DNA of 8,394 nucleotides from Acidiferrobacteraceae bacterium (lineage in GTDB: Bacteria > Pseudomonadota > Gammaproteobacteria > Arenicellales > UBA868): assembly GCA_002714255.1 (NCBI GenBank), contig PAWW01000033.1, forward strand, positions 20,324 through 28,717, given 5' to 3'. Shown piece by piece: positions 1 to 5,895 of the stretch. Numbering within the stretch: the first letter of the stretch is position 1; each line of letters begins with the position of its first letter. The notes beneath the pieces are model-generated. The model saw only the letters and a list, made by a program, of their open reading frames with translations. It searched no databases and was not told where the DNA came from. Both the position numbers and the translations under genes were made by a program.

Positions 1-337
1 ATTTCAAATCACCGATATTCAGGTATTGTCCAACTACACGGGCGACTTCCATGAATCAGACAGTGCCAGTATCCGTTCGCGCCTCTTCCTGCAATTGTTC
101 CATCCGGTGCTGTGGCACCAGAATCTGGTGAGTGCCATCGAAAGTGGGGTGACCACGGTGATCGAGTTTGGCGGCGGTATCGGGAAAGGCACCACCCCGG
201 CTGAGAAAAATCCGAATATAGCCAGCATTGTTAAACGAGCCTTCCGCGGAGCCGAACGGATTCCCACATATCACGCTGTGATTAATACGGGGACGCTCGA
301 ACAGACACTGGCGGCCCTGGACTCATCTGCTTCTTGA
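1..337 (+). CDS. FabD-like acyltransferase, C-terminal fragment (5' end outside window)
   Basis: Only the last 111 or so residues are present; the frame is open to the left edge and ends at TGA 335-337. The visible part resembles the C-terminal half of malonyl-CoA:ACP transacylase (FabD) or polyketide-synthase-type acyltransferase domains. It begins with VLSNYTG (family pattern 'vlSNvtg'), then an arginine/leucine-rich helix ending in QLFHPVLWHQ (family 'QlfspVrWve'), then TTVIEFGGGIGKG, matching the 'fvEiGPGkvL' strand-loop. The usual GPG is replaced by GGG, followed by a TTPAEKNPN stretch not typical of housekeeping FabD. The catalytic Ser and His motifs would lie upstream, so activity cannot be judged. 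Family members move acyl groups between CoA and acyl carrier protein in the cytoplasm. It converges on the cytidine deaminase gene with 11 bases between stops and has no evident link to nucleoside metabolism. The fold family is fairly secure; the substrate and pathway are unknown. Confidence 0.7.
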   Translation, partial: FQITDIQVLSNYTGDFHESDSASIRSRLFLQLFHPVLWHQNLVSAIESGVTTVIEFGGGIGKGTTPAEKNPNIASIVKRAFRGAERIPTYHAVINTGTLEQTLAALDSSAS

Positions 338-348
338 AACCAGAAACC

Positions 349-744
349 TCAGTTCAAATGTTCGGCAGTGAAAGAGTGGGGCAGCAACTCGGCCAAAGAA
401 AATACCGCGCGTAAAGCATCGGGTGAATACAGCCGTATCAGCGCTTCAGGGAGCGCAAATTCTGCAATCTTCTGCCGGCAACCGCCGCAAGGCGAACAGA
501 GCGCCTTGCCCGTTGCCATCACGGCAACTTCGATCAGTCTGCGCTCGCCAGCCATCACCATAGCCGCAATGGCACTGGCTTCTGCACATAATCCCTCTGG
601 GTAAGCGGCATTTTCGACATTGGCTCCGCTGTACAACGCTCCCGATTGGGCGCGCACCACAGCGCCCACTGAAAAATTTGAGTAGGGTGCATAAGCACGA
701 GACAACGCCGCTCGCAGGAGCGCAAGATATGGGTCGTCGTTCAA
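349..744 (-). CDS. cdd: Cytidine deaminase
   Basis: The predicted enzyme hydrolytically deaminates cytidine and deoxycytidine to uridine and deoxyuridine in the cytoplasm (pyrimidine salvage). At 131 residues it matches the short, homotetrameric class rather than the roughly 290-residue E. coli type. The zinc-site motifs are complete: Cys53-Ala-Glu55, with Glu55 as the catalytic proton shuttle, and PCGGC giving Cys86 and Cys89 as the other zinc ligands. NVEN (42-45) is the nucleoside-binding motif, and AYAPYSNFSVGA (17-28) is the characteristic N-terminal segment. The start is TTG at 744, supported by GGAGGG (755-760) 10 bases upstream; the ATG at 750-752 is out of frame and soon stops. It is divergent from the ABC ATPase gene (111-base gap) and convergent with the acyltransferase fragment. 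Its product fits a role downstream of the imported nucleosides, although it cannot be in the same transcript as the ATPase. Function is very likely correct. Confidence 0.95.
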   Translation of the reverse strand: MNDDPYLALLRAALSRAYAPYSNFSVGAVVRAQSGALYSGANVENAAYPEGLCAEASAIAAMVMAGERRLIEVAVMATGKALCSPCGGCRQKIAEFALPEALIRLYSPDALRAVFSLAELLPHSFTAEHLN

Positions 745-855
745 ATTCCCATCACCCTCCGAAAAACTGCTGCATAATTGATTTAAAGGGACGCTCGAAA
801 ACCGATGGTCATGCTGCCATTATAGTGAGGATCGACACCCAACCAAGTTAACCCC
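745..855. promoter_or_regulatory. Divergent intergenic region between cdd and the ABC ATPase gene
   Basis: Two genes diverge from these 111 bases, so promoters for both are expected here. On the plus strand TATAGT at 821-826 matches the -10 consensus at five of six positions and would start a short leader before the ATPase gene. However, I see no good -35 hexamer 16-18 bases upstream, so it may depend on an activator or not be a promoter. On the minus strand only an AT-rich patch (TTATGC near 771-776) is suggestive. No clear operator palindrome or riboswitch-like structure was found. The existence of promoters is inferred from gene layout, and the hexamers are weak. Confidence 0.3.
755..760 (-). 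promoter_or_regulatory. Ribosome binding site deciding the TTG start of cytidine deaminase
   Basis: GGAGGG on the minus strand lies 10 bases before TTG 744-742. No in-frame ATG or GTG lies between it and the conserved N-terminus. The nearby ATG at 752-750 reads ATG GGA ATT TGA in another frame, so it is not a usable start. Confidence 0.65.
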
Positions 856-2487
856 TTGAAGCTCGAGAAATTGACTGTGACAACCCAACCGGACGGTAAC
901 AATCCATTCGATCGTAACGGGGAAATCCTGCTTCAGGCAAAAGGTATCACCAAGGGGTTTCCTGGGGTCTGGGAGCACCTGATTCTTGATCACATCGATT
1001 TTGATGTGCGCGCGGGCGAGGTCCATACCCTACTGGGGGAAAACGGTGCAGGAAAAACCGTCATTGCCAATATTCTTTCTGGCTACTATCAAAAAACCGC
1101 TGGCGAAATTTGGATCAACGGCCAATCGGTAACATTGAACTCCCCACTGGACGGACTCCGCCACGGAATTGCGATGGTCCACCAGGAATTAATGCTCGTG
1201 CCCACCTTTACGGTAGCAGAAAATATTATGCTAGGTCTTCAGGCTCCCGCATTTTCTTTTCCTCGGAGAAAGGTAGAAGATCACATACGACAACTGTCGT
1301 CGCGGTACGGACTCAAAGTTGACCCCAAGACACGTGTCCAAGCACTGTCGGCCGGAGAACAACAACGGGTTGAGATCATGAAAGTTCTGTTTCATGAACC
1401 CAACGTCCTGCTGCTCGATGAGCCCACCTCACTCCTCACGCCCCAGGAAGCCGATGATTTATTTATCGTGCTCCGGGCGATGACTGACGAGGGCAAGGGT
1501 ATCGTCTTTATCACTCACAAGATGCGTGAGGTATTCGCCATTTCAGACCGAGTGACCGTTCTCAAACTGGGTAAGACCTGCGGTACCCGACCCATCGGAG
1601 ATACCAACGAAGCTGCACTCACTCGGGAAACATTTGGTGAGACTGTACCCACGCATCTCGAACGACCGGCTGTTGAGTCAGACGTCATTGCGCTCGAGGT
1701 GCGGAACCTCGTGCCTGAACAACCGGGGCATCGCCCCCAGGATGAAGGGTTTTCACTAGCACTGCGCCAGGGTGAAATCATCGGCCTCGCGGGAGTCGCC
1801 GGCAATGGACAGACCGAACTCATCGAATGCCTCACTGGGCTAAGGCCGGCACGTCAGGGACAAATCTTCATCCTCGGCAAGGAAGTGAGCGGCGACTCAC
1901 CTCGGGCCTTTATCGAACAAGGTGTGGCACACATTCCAGAACGCCGCCGTGAGATGGGTGTTGTCGAGGATATGTTCGTGGCCGAAAACGTGGTTCTTAA
2001 GGATTATGCCAAAGCCCCATTCTCGAGATGTCATGTACTCAATCACCAAGAGATCACTCGTCATACACACAACATCGTGGCGAGGTTTAACACACTGGTA
2101 CCGGACTTATGGCAAACAGAATCCCGCATTCTCTCGGGTGGCAACATTCAACGGCTGATTTTGGGTCGGGAAACCTGGCGCCGTCCGCCGATCATTATTG
2201 CCGCTCACCCGACCGAAGGGCTGGACGCCAAAGCCATCCGTCATACTTGGGAATGTTTTCTCGAACTCCGGGCTACGGGCTCAGCAATTTTAGTCATCTC
2301 TGAGGACCTGGACGAAATACTGTGTCTGGCGGATCGCGTGAGCGTTATCTATGAAGGTCGACTTGTCGGTAGCATGAATGCAGCACAGGCCAACCGTCGG
2401 ACCCTGGGCCAATGGATGGCAGGAGGCAACACCGACACAGCCAAACGACCATCACCGACCGCCAGCCATCACACTAATCCCCCGTAG
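856..2487 (+). CDS. ABC transporter tandem ATP-binding protein, BMP/nucleoside (simple-sugar) type
   Basis: This 543-residue cytoplasmic subunit has two ATP-binding domains, the architecture of RbsA/MglA and of the ATPases that partner BMP-family nucleoside importers (YufO/PnrC/NupA type). Domain 1 (about 24-260): Walker A GENGAGKT 61-68, Q-loop Gln110, signature LSAGE 164-168, Walker B VLLLDEP 184-190, switch His221. Domain 2 (about 278-505): degenerate P-loop GVAGNGQT 313-320 (Lys replaced by Gln), signature LSGGN 426-430, IIIAAHP 446-452 where Walker B belongs, D-loop GLD 455-457, and Ser482 at the switch position. Hence only one composite site probably hydrolyses ATP, as is common in this family. 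Start choice is uncertain: TTG 856 has no ribosome binding site, while in-frame GTG 877 has GAG 9 bases upstream. The conserved domain begins only at about residue 24, so either works. It converges with the two permease genes, leaving 6 bases between stops, although those permeases are its expected partners. Substrate is inferred from neighbours. Confidence 0.9.
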   Translation: MKLEKLTVTTQPDGNNPFDRNGEILLQAKGITKGFPGVWEHLILDHIDFDVRAGEVHTLLGENGAGKTVIANILSGYYQKTAGEIWINGQSVTLNSPLDGLRHGIAMVHQELMLVPTFTVAENIMLGLQAPAFSFPRRKVEDHIRQLSSRYGLKVDPKTRVQALSAGEQQRVEIMKVLFHEPNVLLLDEPTSLLTPQEADDLFIVLRAMTDEGKGIVFITHKMREVFAISDRVTVLKLGKTCGTRPIGDTNEAALTRETFGETVPTHLERPAVESDVIALEVRNLVPEQPGHRPQDEGFSLALRQGEIIGLAGVAGNGQTELIECLTGLRPARQGQIFILGKEVSGDSPRAFIEQGVAHIPERRREMGVVEDMFVAENVVLKDYAKAPFSRCHVLNHQEITRHTHNIVARFNTLVPDLWQTESRILSGGNIQRLILGRETWRRPPIIIAAHPTEGLDAKAIRHTWECFLELRATGSAILVISEDLDEILCLADRVSVIYEGRLVGSMNAAQANRRTLGQWMAGGNTDTAKRPSPTASHHTNPP

Positions 2488-2493
2488 CAAAGC

Positions 2494-3396
2494 TCACTCG
2501 CGCCGGTAGGGCACGCCGAGTGCCGCGGGAAAGCGCACTCGGCCAATGGCTCCCGCCACCACGAGCAATGTCACGATATAGGGGGCCATGGCAACAAACT
2601 GCCACGGAATCACGTCTTTGATCTTGGGATAAGTCGAAACCCAGGTAGCGAACCCATCAAAGAAACCGAACACGAACCCCCCGAATAGCGCGAGTAGAGG
2701 ATTAAGACCGCTGAACACCACCGTCGCCAAGGCAATAAACCCTCGACCCGCTGTTAATTCCTTGGTCACAGCACCCAACCAATCGACACTCAGATAAGCC
2801 CCGGCAAGACCCGCAAAGGCCCCCGCCGCCAAGGCCGTTGCAAGCCGCAGCGCATTCACATTGATTCCCGCAACATCGGCTGCGGCCGGGTTCTCACCGA
2901 CCGACCGAATACGGATACCCAGCTGGGTGCGTCGAAGCATCCAGTAGACGGCGATGGCAAGCCCAACGGTGACGAACACCAGCGGACTGAGGCTGCCGAC
3001 ACCCAATGAGATCATTTTGACCTGCACGTCGCGCGGTACACTGTGGAACCCAGGTGCGCCCAGATTGATCAGCATGAACGCAACAAAGCCGAAAGCAAAT
3101 AGATTAATTCCGACCCCGCTGATCAACTGACTTCCCCGCCAGTACGTGCTGATAAAACCAAAAAGTCCGCCAATCAAAGCCCCGGTACTCAAGCCCGCCA
3201 GCAAACCCACCGTTGCGCTACCTGACATCTCTGCGCCCAATGCACCGGTGAGGGCGCTCAAGAGGAGAATCCCCTCTAGACCGATATTGAATAGTCCCGC
3301 TGCCTCCTCAATGGTCTCGCCTATTGCCGCTAGCGTGATGGGCACCATCGCATGAAGAGAAATGAACAAAATTCCCCACAGGTGTTCAACTTCCAT
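2494..3396 (-). CDS. ABC transporter permease 2, BMP/nucleoside type (YufQ/PnrE-like)
   Basis: This 300-residue, very hydrophobic inner-membrane protein is of the BPD_transp_2 (branched-chain/simple-sugar/nucleoside permease) family. It would form the translocation pore with the upstream permease and be driven by the tandem ATPase. Family marks are GLFNIGLEG (34-42), IRSVGENPAAADVAGI (163-178), the cytoplasmic loop expected to contact the ATPase, GRGFIALATVVFSG (217-230), and the typical end LGVPYRRE. I place the start at ATG 3396 because AGAAGG lies 6 bases before it. A TTG seven codons upstream (3417) would add residues but has no comparable site. The gene overlaps the end of permease 1 by 11 bases, indicating translational coupling. 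Its stop lies 6 bases from the stop of the convergent ATPase gene. Assignment to the nucleoside subgroup rests on the accompanying BMP-type binding protein. Confidence 0.9.
   Translation of the reverse strand: MEVEHLWGILFISLHAMVPITLAAIGETIEEAAGLFNIGLEGILLLSALTGALGAEMSGSATVGLLAGLSTGALIGGLFGFISTYWRGSQLISGVGINLFAFGFVAFMLINLGAPGFHSVPRDVQVKMISLGVGSLSPLVFVTVGLAIAVYWMLRRTQLGIRIRSVGENPAAADVAGINVNALRLATALAAGAFAGLAGAYLSVDWLGAVTKELTAGRGFIALATVVFSGLNPLLALFGGFVFGFFDGFATWVSTYPKIKDVIPWQFVAMAPYIVTLLVVAGAIGRVRFPAALGVPYRRE
2495..2543. repeat. Two mutually exclusive inverted repeats at the convergent gene ends
   Basis: GCCGAGTGC (2515-2523) and GCACTCGGC (2535-2543) are perfect 9-base inverted repeats around an 11-base loop, inside the last codons of permease 2 and just beyond the ATPase stop. 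A third segment, CACTCG at 2495-2500 spanning the permease stop, could instead pair with CGAGTG at 2517-2522. No U tract follows on either strand, so this is not a classic terminator, but it may protect 3' ends or aid termination for both transcripts. Confidence 0.4.
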
Positions 3397-4465
3397 CGTG
3401 TACCTTCTTTTTTGCAAATCGCCGCCAAAAGGATCCCAACAAATTTCTCAGTTCTGGCACCGCGAGCGTCAAGATAATCACCCCCTCGATAACCCGGACG
3501 AGTTCCAGCGGGACGCCCGGTGAAAACTGCATAATTCTGCCCCCCGCCATGAGGCCGCCGAAAAAGATGGCAGCGACAATAATACCGATGGGATGGTTTC
3601 TGCCAATCATGGCAACACCAATGCCATCGAAACCCAGATTGATCAACTGAGGCAATCCACTCAAGACAGCATAGGTCGGGGGCCGACCCATGACCTGAAC
3701 TGCACCAGCAAGTCCTGCTGTCGCGCCACCTATCAACAATACGGTCAGAATCTGCCTGCGTTGACTGATACCGGCGTAACGTGCCGCCACCGGGTTGTGG
3801 CCACTGACCCTGAGTTCAAATCCCACTGTCGTCCGCCACAGTACAAACAACACAACAACAGCCGCAATGATAGCTATGATCAACCCATAGTTAAGCGTCG
3901 TGCCGGGCAATATCCGCGCTAAGCGAGATGTTTCAACAATGCTGATCGTTTTCTCACCACGGATCGGGTCTGTCAGTACGTGTGCGATCACATAAAGCGC
4001 CAAAAAATAAGCGATCCAGTTGAACATGATCGTCGAAATCACTTCGTGAACACCGCGAGTGAGTTTCAGCAAGGCGACGGGCAAACTCCACACCATGCCC
4101 GCCAACATCGCCGCAAACAACGCCATCACAATATGTATCGGTGAAGGGAGATGAATCAGGCTAACTGCCACCGCCGCGAGCGCACCGATATACAGCTGAC
4201 CCTCGGCACCGATATTAAAAAGCCCACCGCGCATCGCCACCGCAAAAGTCAGCGCCGTCAGAATCAACGGTGTTGCGTTTGCAAGAGACTCTGCCCAGCT
4301 GTAGAAACTGCCGAAACTGCCTTGAAAAAGTGAGACATAGGCGGCAACTGGGTTATAGCCATATGCCAACATGATGACTGCGCCAATCATCAGACCAATG
4401 ACGCCGGCCAGAACCGACTCGATGATGGGATGTAATCGCTTGATCAGGATCGCTTTAGCTGTCAT
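3386..4465 (-). CDS. ABC transporter permease 1, BMP/nucleoside type (YufP/PnrD-like)
   Basis: This 359-residue polytopic inner-membrane permease is the larger of the two that usually accompany a BMP-family binding protein. Conserved blocks, in order: GGLFNIGAEG (80-89), GVHEVISTIMFNWIA (138-152), LRVSGHNPVAARYAGI (218-233), DGIGVAMIG (280-288). The first hydrophobic segment is about 17-36, after a basic N-terminus, and the C-terminal tail is basic (about 347-355), consistent with a cytoplasmic end. The start is ATG 4465. No good Shine-Dalgarno sequence precedes it; instead a small inverted repeat (GCGG/CCGC, 4473-4485) sits where one would be expected, so translation may be weak or controlled. 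It lies 159 bases downstream of the binding-protein gene, beyond a strong terminator, and so probably receives reduced read-through transcription or has its own promoter. It overlaps permease 2 by 11 bases. Confidence 0.9.
   Translation of the reverse strand: MTAKAILIKRLHPIIESVLAGVIGLMIGAVIMLAYGYNPVAAYVSLFQGSFGSFYSWAESLANATPLILTALTFAVAMRGGLFNIGAEGQLYIGALAAVAVSLIHLPSPIHIVMALFAAMLAGMVWSLPVALLKLTRGVHEVISTIMFNWIAYFLALYVIAHVLTDPIRGEKTISIVETSRLARILPGTTLNYGLIIAIIAAVVVLFVLWRTTVGFELRVSGHNPVAARYAGISQRRQILTVLLIGGATAGLAGAVQVMGRPPTYAVLSGLPQLINLGFDGIGVAMIGRNHPIGIIVAAIFFGGLMAGGRIMQFSPGVPLELVRVIEGVIILTLAVPELRNLLGSFWRRFAKKKVHDGS
3403..3408 (-). promoter_or_regulatory. Ribosome binding site deciding the start of permease 2
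   Basis: AGAAGG on the minus strand, inside the end of permease 1, lies 6 bases before ATG 3396-3394. It supports this ATG over the TTG at 3417 and explains re-initiation across the 11-base gene overlap. Confidence 0.7.
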
Positions 4466-4564
4466 CGATGATGCGGTTAATCCGCTTTCTGTGTATGTCG
4501 CGACCCGTTATCGACTCAAACACCAGTGGGACATAGTTGGACGGTTTTTTAAAACAACGGCAAG

Positions 4565-4597
4565 AAAAAAGGGAGAGAGACGCGCGTCCCTCTCCCT
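4565..4597 (-). terminator. Rho-independent terminator between the binding-protein gene and the permease genes
   Basis: On the minus strand the sequence reads AGGGAGAGGGACG, a CG centre, then CGTCTCTCTCCCT, followed by TTTTTTCTT. The arms (4570-4581 and 4586-4597) pair over 12 positions, including one U-G wobble, around a four-base loop; the U tract is 4570-4565 and onward. It begins 28 bases after the binding-protein stop codon. It is intrinsic-type in every respect and oriented for the leftward transcript. Its position inside the transporter operon suggests partial termination, giving more binding protein than permease, a common stoichiometric arrangement. Confidence 0.88.
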
Positions 4598-4624
4598 GTC
4601 GCCGAAGCAGAACCCATCTCAATT

Positions 4625-5809
4625 TCAGTCAGGATACTGGGCCCGTATTGCTTTAATCGAGTCCGCGCACCAGTCACACGGAACCTTGGCTTCACCAGAA
4701 CTGATCTTTCCTTCCAACTCTTCAACTGCCTCCCAGATCCAAGCCGGAACAGCCGCACGCATGGCCCGCCAATTGGCTGTGATCTGGCTTCGATCGTTCT
4801 CCGAGATCGCGCCTCCCTTAATACCAAAATCAATGAAGTCGCCCAAATCCTGCTGGCGGGAAATTGCGATACCTCCGTTACCCGGTCCGAGGATCCTGAC
4901 GCCACTCTTGAACGTCCCGTTGGCAACTGACTCGATCACCGAGTACACGCCATAATCCACCCGCTTCATCATGCTGGCCAGCACACGGTGTCCATCACCG
5001 AGATAATCCTGATTGGCATCAACACCAATCATGAACGGCGGACCTGCCGTTTTGCCTTTTGCCTCGAGGTGTTCGGTAATGGCTTCTAAATCGCCGATGC
5101 CTAGGGGTCCGGCGACGTTGTAGATAAGCCCCGCCCCCTGTGCCAACATAGCCTGCGTTGCCATCTTGCCTTTGGCAATGTCGCTGAAAGTACCCGTGTA
5201 GGTCCAAAGGAGTCCAACGTCCGCCGCCTTACCCGTCACTTCGGCAGTTTTCGCATTACCCCAGTGAAGACCAAAACGATACCCTGCTTCGAATTTGTAG
5301 AGCACAGGAATTTCAATACCCAATACAACGCCGATCTTGTCGTATCCATAGTGCGCCGCAACCATCGCACCGAGTGCCCCGACCAAAGCTGAACCCTTGT
5401 GCTCTTCAAAACCCACTTCCTGAAGATTCGGTTTACCTAACCAGGTCACATCGATGATGGCAAACTTTTGATTCGGAAATTGATCGGTCACTTCGGCCAT
5501 GGCATCTGCCAGCAGAAATCCAACACCAATAATGAGATCAAATGCATTCGAGCGCGCCGCATTCTGCAGGTTAGGCAAATAATCGGCTGCCGAATTACTC
5601 TGAATTTCAACCAGTTCCATACCGAACTTGGCCACCGCTTCATCGGCCCCCTTAAAACCCATGTCGTTGAAGGACAAATCACCTCGTCCTCCCACGTCAA
5701 TCACTAATGCCACTTTCCCGGCAGCCTGTGCTGTCCCAACCAGCGGTCCACCCACTACTGCAACCACCATAAACAGTACCGCTGCGAGTTTTATACGAAA
5801 CACCTTCAT
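4625..5809 (-). CDS. BMP-family ABC transporter substrate-binding protein, periplasmic (nucleoside-type)
   Basis: This 394-residue binding protein of the BMP (basic membrane protein / PnrA / Med) family would capture a nucleoside in the periplasm and deliver it to the two permeases. Residues 1-29 form a Sec signal: basic start KVFRIK, hydrophobic core 8-25, cleavage site A27-Q28-A29. No lipobox cysteine is present, so it should be soluble rather than a lipoprotein like many Gram-positive and spirochaete members. Family blocks: ALVIDVGGRGDLSFND (34-49), DLIIGVGFLL (91-100), EEHKGSALVGALGAM (135-149), GVDANQDY (263-270 region), where the Asp normally binds the ligand ribose. The C-terminal tail carries a CDWC pair (378-381), possibly a disulfide. 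ATG 5809 is supported by GGAGGAGAG (5815-5823), with the GGAGG core 9 bases upstream. It follows ribokinase after 86 bases and is followed by a strong terminator. Family is secure; exact ligand is unknown. Confidence 0.92.
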   Translation of the reverse strand: MKVFRIKLAAVLFMVVAVVGGPLVGTAQAAGKVALVIDVGGRGDLSFNDMGFKGADEAVAKFGMELVEIQSNSAADYLPNLQNAARSNAFDLIIGVGFLLADAMAEVTDQFPNQKFAIIDVTWLGKPNLQEVGFEEHKGSALVGALGAMVAAHYGYDKIGVVLGIEIPVLYKFEAGYRFGLHWGNAKTAEVTGKAADVGLLWTYTGTFSDIAKGKMATQAMLAQGAGLIYNVAGPLGIGDLEAITEHLEAKGKTAGPPFMIGVDANQDYLGDGHRVLASMMKRVDYGVYSVIESVANGTFKSGVRILGPGNGGIAISRQQDLGDFIDFGIKGGAISENDRSQITANWRAMRAAVPAWIWEAVEELEGKISSGEAKVPCDWCADSIKAIRAQYPD

Positions 5810-5814
5810 TAGGT

Positions 5815-5823
5815 CTCTCCTCC
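5815..5823 (-). promoter_or_regulatory. Strong ribosome binding site of the binding-protein gene
   Basis: GGAGGAGAG on the minus strand, with the GGAGG core 9 bases before ATG 5809, is the best Shine-Dalgarno sequence in the window. It fits the high expression usual for periplasmic binding proteins. Confidence 0.75.
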
Positions 5824-5841
5824 AGGATAATTTTCCCCAAC

Positions 5842-5860
5842 GGTCACTCTAGCGGTGATC
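5842..5860. promoter_or_regulatory. Near-palindrome over the candidate -10, possible operator
   Basis: GGTCAC at 5842-5847 and GTGATC at 5855-5860 form an inverted repeat with five of six positions matching and a 7-base centre. It overlaps the proposed -10 of the binding-protein gene, the classic position for a repressor. I do not recognise it as a known PurR, CytR or DeoR site, and a match this short can arise by chance. Confidence 0.25.
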
Positions 5861-5874
5861 TTGCCCCGCATCAA
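5846..5874 (-). promoter_or_regulatory. Candidate sigma70-type promoter of the binding-protein gene
   Basis: On the minus strand TTGATG (5869-5874) and TAGAGT (5846-5851), each matching consensus at four of six positions, are separated by exactly 17 bases in the 86-base gap after ribokinase. It would start a transcript of about 30 bases before the binding-protein ATG. A near-palindrome (5842-5860) overlaps the -10. Neither hexamer is strong, so this is a candidate only; read-through from ribokinase is also possible, as no terminator is visible here. Confidence 0.35.
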
Positions 5875-5895
5875 CAAATAGCAAACCATGGTGAG

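Noticed and set aside
331..357. TTGAA...TTCAA inverted repeat between the acyltransferase fragment and cdd, as a possible shared terminator.
   Set aside because: Only five AT-rich base pairs with a long loop and no U tract; too weak to call.
290..799. The 12-base sequence GGGACGCTCGAA occurs at 290-301 and 788-799, flanking the cytidine deaminase gene like a target-site or attachment-site duplication.
   Set aside because: In a window of this size roughly two 12-base direct matches are expected by chance, one copy lies inside coding sequence, and there is no integrase, transposase or tRNA nearby.
3397..3417. TTG at 3417 as the start of permease 2.
   Set aside because: ATG 3396 has AGAAGG at 6 bases spacing and gives the usual N-terminus, whereas the TTG has no ribosome binding site.
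4371..4955. A 194-codon plus-strand open frame spanning the permease-binding-protein gap.
   Set aside because: It runs antisense through the end of the binding-protein gene, the terminator and the start of permease 1, and has no family motifs or ribosome binding site.
5881..5895. Palindromic CCATGG just after the ribokinase stop, considered as part of a terminator.
   Set aside because: Six bases without a stable stem or U tract; more likely a chance restriction-type palindrome.
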